From: Bacteroidia bacterium
Lineage (GTDB): Bacteria > Bacteroidota > Bacteroidia > Bacteroidales > Azobacteroidaceae
Assembly (NCBI GenBank): GCA_025996695.1
Contig: BNTP01000085.1
Location: 1 to 9,020, forward strand
Direction of reading: 5' to 3'
Length of the DNA stretch: 9,020 nucleotides
Of this stretch, positions 5,948 through 9,020 are shown in pieces. The translations under genes were made by a program, and so were the position numbers. How positions within the stretch are numbered: the first letter of the stretch is position 1; every line of letters starts with the position of its first letter. Under the pieces are notes generated by a model. The model did not search any database and was not told the DNA's origin. It saw nothing but the letters and a program-made list of their open reading frames with translations.

Positions 5948-6754
5948 ATGAGTTATCATCGCGAAATAAGGCCTAAAAAAAGTTTGGGACAACATTTTTT
6001 GAAAGACATGTCAATCGCCAAACGCATTGCAGACACGCTCGTCATTCCCACGCCGACGGGAATCTCCTATTCGGAGTTGCCGATTCTGGAAATAGGACCG
6101 GGCACCGGCGTGCTGACTCAATTCCTGCCGCAAGCACAAACGACTGTGGTAGAGTTAGATACGGAATCAGTTGCCTACTTGAAAACGCATTACCCGGACT
6201 TGAAAGACCGTATCATCGAAGCCGATTTTTTGCAGATGGATTTAGAAAAATTGTTTGCAGGGCCATTTTGTGTGATTGGCAATTTTCCGTACAATATTTC
6301 GAGCCAAATATTCTTTAAAGTGTTGGATTACAAGGACAAAATCCCTTGCTGTGCAGGCATGTTGCAAAAAGAAGTGGCCGAACGATTGGCCGCCAAGCCC
6401 GGTAAAAAAGCCTATGGCATCATCACCGTTTTGTTGAATGTGTGGTACGAGATTGAATATTTGTTCACCGTGGAGCCTGAAGTGTTTGATCCACCTCCAA
6501 AAGTGCGCTCGGCAGTCATTCGCATGATGCGCAACACCCGCACAGTATTGGATTGCGACGAAACGCTCCTGAAAACGGTTGTCAAAACCGCGTTCAATCA
6601 ACGCCGCAAAACGATGCGCAACTCCCTTCAATCATTGATTGGCAAGGGAAACGAGTTGTTTACTCAGCCCATTTTTGACAAGCGTCCCGAGCAACTCTCT
6701 GTTGAGGAGTTTATTGAGCTGACAAATCAAATCGCGCAGTTGTCCGCTCGTTGA
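5948..6754 (+). CDS. rsmA: 16S rRNA (adenine1518-N6/adenine1519-N6)-dimethyltransferase
   Basis: RsmA (KsgA) dimethylates two adjacent adenines in the 3'-terminal helix 45 loop of 16S rRNA, using S-adenosylmethionine, late in 30S subunit assembly. The 268-residue protein has the family's N-terminal KKSLGQHFLKD (about 10-20) and the SAM-binding EIGPGTG (48-54). It also has an acidic ribose-binding Glu68 in VVELD, Asp92 in EADFL, and the catalytic NFPYN (111-115), a normal variant of N-L-P-Y-N. FDPPPKVRSAV and FNQRRKT in the C-terminal part are also typical. It starts two bases after the lipA stop, so translational coupling is likely. It is the last gene of the operon. A large hairpin lies 29 bases downstream, followed by the convergent lipoprotein gene. 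Confidence 0.96.
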   Translation: MSYHREIRPKKSLGQHFLKDMSIAKRIADTLVIPTPTGISYSELPILEIGPGTGVLTQFLPQAQTTVVELDTESVAYLKTHYPDLKDRIIEADFLQMDLEKLFAGPFCVIGNFPYNISSQIFFKVLDYKDKIPCCAGMLQKEVAERLAAKPGKKAYGIITVLLNVWYEIEYLFTVEPEVFDPPPKVRSAVIRMMRNTRTVLDCDETLLKTVVKTAFNQRRKTMRNSLQSLIGKGNELFTQPIFDKRPEQLSVEEFIELTNQIAQLSAR

Positions 6755-6782
6755 CCATTGTCGCGGGGGATGTCATTTCTAT

Positions 6783-6834
6783 TGATATAAATGTCCTAAC
6801 GGACAATTAGCTTGTCCGCAGGACATTCATATCA
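6783..6834. terminator. Large hairpin between convergent genes
   Basis: A nested stem pairs TGATAT (6783-6788) with ATATCA (6829-6834), AATGTCCT (6790-6797) with AGGACATT (6820-6827), and CGGACAA (6800-6806) with TTGTCCG (6812-6818). The loop is TTAGC. Only small mismatches interrupt about 21 base pairs. No T-run follows on either strand, so classical termination is uncertain. It may instead stop or stabilise both the rsmA transcript and the opposing lipoprotein transcript. The rest of 6755-6993 shows only a minor palindrome, GGACGT-G-ACGTCC (6909-6921). Confidence 0.5.
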
Positions 6835-6993
6835 TTAGAAAATAAGCATCGGCATGCATCCGTTTTTCCCGTTTCAATAGAATTTCGTCGGAAAACCCCA
6901 TTTGATTATGGACGTGACGTCCCTCTCAGCAAGGCAAAACCTAGCTCGTCAGTCAAAAATTGACCGCTTGGCGGGAACCCACAGACCAGAACT

Positions 6994-8694
6994 CTATATA
7001 TCGCGGACGCACCGCACGGAAAGCCCCAAACCCGACAAGTCCCAGGAAGGGTCGACTACTAGGTCCCAAGGCGCGGTGCCCTCCATGATGATCACGGTAT
7101 TGGCATTTGTGCTTGTCATCCATATTACACCTTCATTCCAAGCACCGTATGTTGTACCGTTTAACACCCCAGCGAACACATCATTTCCGTGCCAGGCCAA
7201 TGCGAGAGTGGCGGTTGGACCCGTAGTCCATAAACCGCCGGTCAACGTACGTAAATACATCGAGAGCAAGTCCCAATGGAGTCTCGAAGGCATCGACCAC
7301 TCTGACCCGAGTTTTCGGCACGCCGCCGCACCCTCCGACCATGAGTAGTACCACCCACGACCAGTTAGATCCGCACCACTTGGGTCGTAACTTTTAGATG
7401 ATGGTGTGCCTTCGGCAATATTTGTCGTTGTCCAGCAAAGATTCTCTAAACCCGGATTACTATAATTCGCGGTTGTTATATACCCCCTAATCGGGTTACC
7501 GCACCTCCATTCTGCATATACATCCGCCTCCGCAAGCGTGTTAAACTCCCTCACCGACGGAATCGAAAACGCAATCTCTTCGCCGTCCAAGCCCAGCGTC
7601 AGCAAAAACGTGTATTGCCGGCCCGCTTCAAACACGATGCCTTGCGCTTTATTTGCCGGGTCGTGCAGACGGAATACTACCTGACGCCTGTTCACCGTGT
7701 CGTTGGTAAGATAATCCACTTCGGCAATGGTGGCGTACAAATAGGACGCATCCGGCAGCGAACCGTCTATTTCGGCAACCGTGCCATATTCCGGCGTGCT
7801 GCCGGTGAAGGCTCCCAACACGGTTTCTTGGGGCAGCACCATCAAGCCGTTACTCGCATTGGTTATCGCGGTGTAATCGGTGCTCGCAGTGCCGGTGCCG
7901 TAAGGCACAAGCACATTTGTGCTTCCAAGATCCACTTTGTATGTAACCGAATCGTGTTGTGCTTTCCATGCAACGTCGTATGCTCCCGCGAGATGCTCAA
8001 ATGGATCTGCTGCATTCGGCACCGAATCCAGCATGTTGAGCGTTCCTTTCGATTTCAATTTACTCAACGCCAGTTCTTTAATCACATACGTCTTGTTTTT
8101 GTTCTGATTTTGAGCCTTGAACACAATCCGTGACAGCGCGTGCTTGAAATTCAATTGGACGCTCGGGTTGCTTGGCTTATAAGTCAAATCGACACTTTTT
8201 GTAACCATAAAATCCTCTTGTTGGTCAATCGGCCGACTGCCGCCGACCCATCCGGGCACGGTGTATTCAATCTCGGGACCGGCGACAGGAGGGAGCGTGG
8301 ACGTATTCCTTTTCAAACCTGCTGTTACGTTCACACTTGACGCGGGCGAGTAAGCGAAGAAATCGACGGAATCTCTTGCCGGCCAGCTGGCTTTTGGGAA
8401 ATAGTCCCAACTCGCACCATCTTCGCTGCGTGTTACGGTCACGCCGTTCAGCACATAACCGTTGTAAGGATCTGCTGCACTGACCGCCGCGTCAGGATGG
8501 CTCCATGCCGAGGTGGTGAACGAAGTCATCGCTCCTGCGGTGGTTACACTCGCGCGCAGCTGTTTGTCCGCGAACGTCTTGAAGGAAATCTCCGGTGAAC
8601 TACTCTGCACCGGACTGGATTGATACAGATCGGTTGCACAACTGCTCAAGGCTATCGCGCCGAGCAGGCCAAAACACATGTTTTTTGCTTTCAT
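6994..8694 (-). CDS. Fimbrillin-like lipoprotein with FISUMP-type C-terminal domain (copy 2)
   Basis: This 566-residue protein is a paralogue of the one encoded at 1084-2748, on the opposite strand. It has the same lipoprotein signal with lipobox ALSS-C (Cys19) followed by ATDLYQ, and the same fimbrillin-like region (EISFKTF, YFPKASWP, VDFFAYSP, FKHALSRIVF). There are about eight extra residues (GWVGGSRP region) before DQQEDF. After about residue 380 the two proteins diverge, but this copy keeps the FISUMP pattern: NLCWTTTNIAE, WYYSW, a conserved Cys in AAACRKL, EWSMP and a terminal VRCVRDI. The middle of the C-terminal domain is different in sequence and length. It is probably an outer-membrane or surface lipoprotein; ligand and partners are unknown. 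The gene converges on rsmA, and its 5' side faces a nested palindromic element. Both copies look intact, so neither is an obvious silent cassette. Confidence 0.85.
   Translation of the reverse strand: MKAKNMCFGLLGAIALSSCATDLYQSSPVQSSSPEISFKTFADKQLRASVTTAGAMTSFTTSAWSHPDAAVSAADPYNGYVLNGVTVTRSEDGASWDYFPKASWPARDSVDFFAYSPASSVNVTAGLKRNTSTLPPVAGPEIEYTVPGWVGGSRPIDQQEDFMVTKSVDLTYKPSNPSVQLNFKHALSRIVFKAQNQNKNKTYVIKELALSKLKSKGTLNMLDSVPNAADPFEHLAGAYDVAWKAQHDSVTYKVDLGSTNVLVPYGTGTASTDYTAITNASNGLMVLPQETVLGAFTGSTPEYGTVAEIDGSLPDASYLYATIAEVDYLTNDTVNRRQVVFRLHDPANKAQGIVFEAGRQYTFLLTLGLDGEEIAFSIPSVREFNTLAEADVYAEWRCGNPIRGYITTANYSNPGLENLCWTTTNIAEGTPSSKSYDPSGADLTGRGWYYSWSEGAAACRKLGSEWSMPSRLHWDLLSMYLRTLTGGLWTTGPTATLALAWHGNDVFAGVLNGTTYGAWNEGVIWMTSTNANTVIIMEGTAPWDLVVDPSWDLSGLGLSVRCVRDI
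7551..8694. repeat. Right arm of a gene-sized inverted repeat
   Basis: This is the 5' two-thirds of the second lipoprotein gene and the inverted counterpart of 1084-2200. The two arms bound a core of roughly 5.3 kb that contains both divergent 3' ends plus the peptidase, lipA and rsmA. Similarity drops sharply below about 7551. Confidence 0.8.
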
Positions 8695-8772
8695 GCTTTA
8701 AAATTTTTTGTTTATACTCTATTTTTTAATTTATTGTTCATTATTCATTATTAATTGTTAATTGTTCATTGT
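8695..8772 (-). promoter_or_regulatory. AT-rich leader with short iterations, second lipoprotein gene
   Basis: Read on the minus strand this holds irregular iterations of AACAATGAAC, AACAATTAAC and AATAATGAAT, then ATAAACAAAAAATTTTA and AAGC before the ATG. The order of motifs resembles the leader at 1024-1083. No clear TAnnTTTG box is visible. Confidence 0.4.
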
Positions 8773-8784
8773 TTGCATGGGGCA

Positions 8785-9020
8785 TCGTCCCGCAGGGACG
8801 GGATGTGCATAACCGTAGGTGGGTGATGCCGAAGCCCCGAGCGAAGTCGAAGGGGGAAGCGCAACCTACGGTATTGGAGGGCGATACGCCTCCTAGTCCC
8901 GCATGGGACGGCATTATCATAATCTCGCCCTTGCAGGGCTTGGACGAGTGTTGGCGCCTTTTTCCGTAGGTTGCGCTTCGCTCCACCTACGGTTATGCAC
9001 ATCCCGTCCCTGCGGGACGA
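8785..9020. repeat. Nested palindromic element (right copy)
   Basis: Perfect 38-bp inverted repeats (8785-8822 and 8983-9020) include CATAACCGTAGGTGG and the small palindrome GTCCCGCAGGGAC. A 16-bp inner inverted repeat lies at 8856-8871 and 8964-8979 (GAAGCGCAACCTACGG). Between the arms are hairpins at 8876-8893, 8896-8909 (GTCCC-GCAT-GGGAC) and 8927-8939. One side carries an unpaired block with CGAGCGAAGTCGAAGG. The plan matches the element at 600-787, and the shared block is in the opposite orientation. The repeat reaches the last base of the window, so it may extend further. Confidence 0.75.

Noticed and set aside
6902..7348. Rightward open frame of 148 codons at the 3' end of the second lipoprotein gene
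   Set aside because: Most of it is antisense to the lipoprotein's C-terminal domain. A hydrophobic stretch (ITVLAFVLVIHI) looked like a membrane segment, but no promoter or family similarity supports it.
600..9020. Composite transposon bounded by the nested palindromic elements
   Set aside because: No transposase or integrase lies between them, no target-site duplication was seen, and the cargo is chromosomal housekeeping genes. An inverted duplication around a fixed core explains the symmetry better.

Overview
The window reads as a piece of a Bacteroidota chromosome, most likely Bacteroidales. Three things point there: promoters of the Bacteroides type (TTG/TTTG, 19 bases, then TATCTTTG), A-rich start contexts without strong Shine-Dalgarno sites, and fimbrillin-like lipoproteins carrying a FISUMP-type C-terminal domain. 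No rRNA, tRNA, CRISPR array or transposase gene was found.

Layout. Positions 1-446 hold the extreme 5' end of a leftward gene with its promoter, then a non-coding stretch with a G10 tract that ends in a strong rightward terminator. Positions 447-1014 are a dense mosaic of palindromic repeats. Next come a rightward fimbrillin/FISUMP lipoprotein gene (1084-2748), a terminator and a well-formed promoter, and then a rightward housekeeping operon: a dipeptidyl peptidase IV (2870-5062), lipoyl synthase lipA (5103-5945) and 16S rRNA dimethyltransferase rsmA (5948-6754). A large hairpin at 6783-6834 lies between rsmA and a convergent, leftward second copy of the lipoprotein gene (6994-8694). Upstream of that copy are an AT-rich leader and another nested palindromic element (8785-9020).

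The most striking feature is the symmetry. Two paralogous surface-lipoprotein genes point inward at each other. Their first 1.1 kb is almost identical and their 3' ends have diverged, apart from a short near-identical block at the start of the C-terminal domain. The upstream palindromic elements share sequence in inverted orientation too. Recombination between the arms would invert the 5.3 kb core (peptidase, lipA, rsmA) and swap the two C-terminal domains between the two 5' ends. This is an inference from layout. The sequence shows the inverted paralogues, not the switching.

The peptidase, LipA and RsmA have all their key residues and look functional. They are housekeeping genes with no obvious functional link to the lipoproteins.
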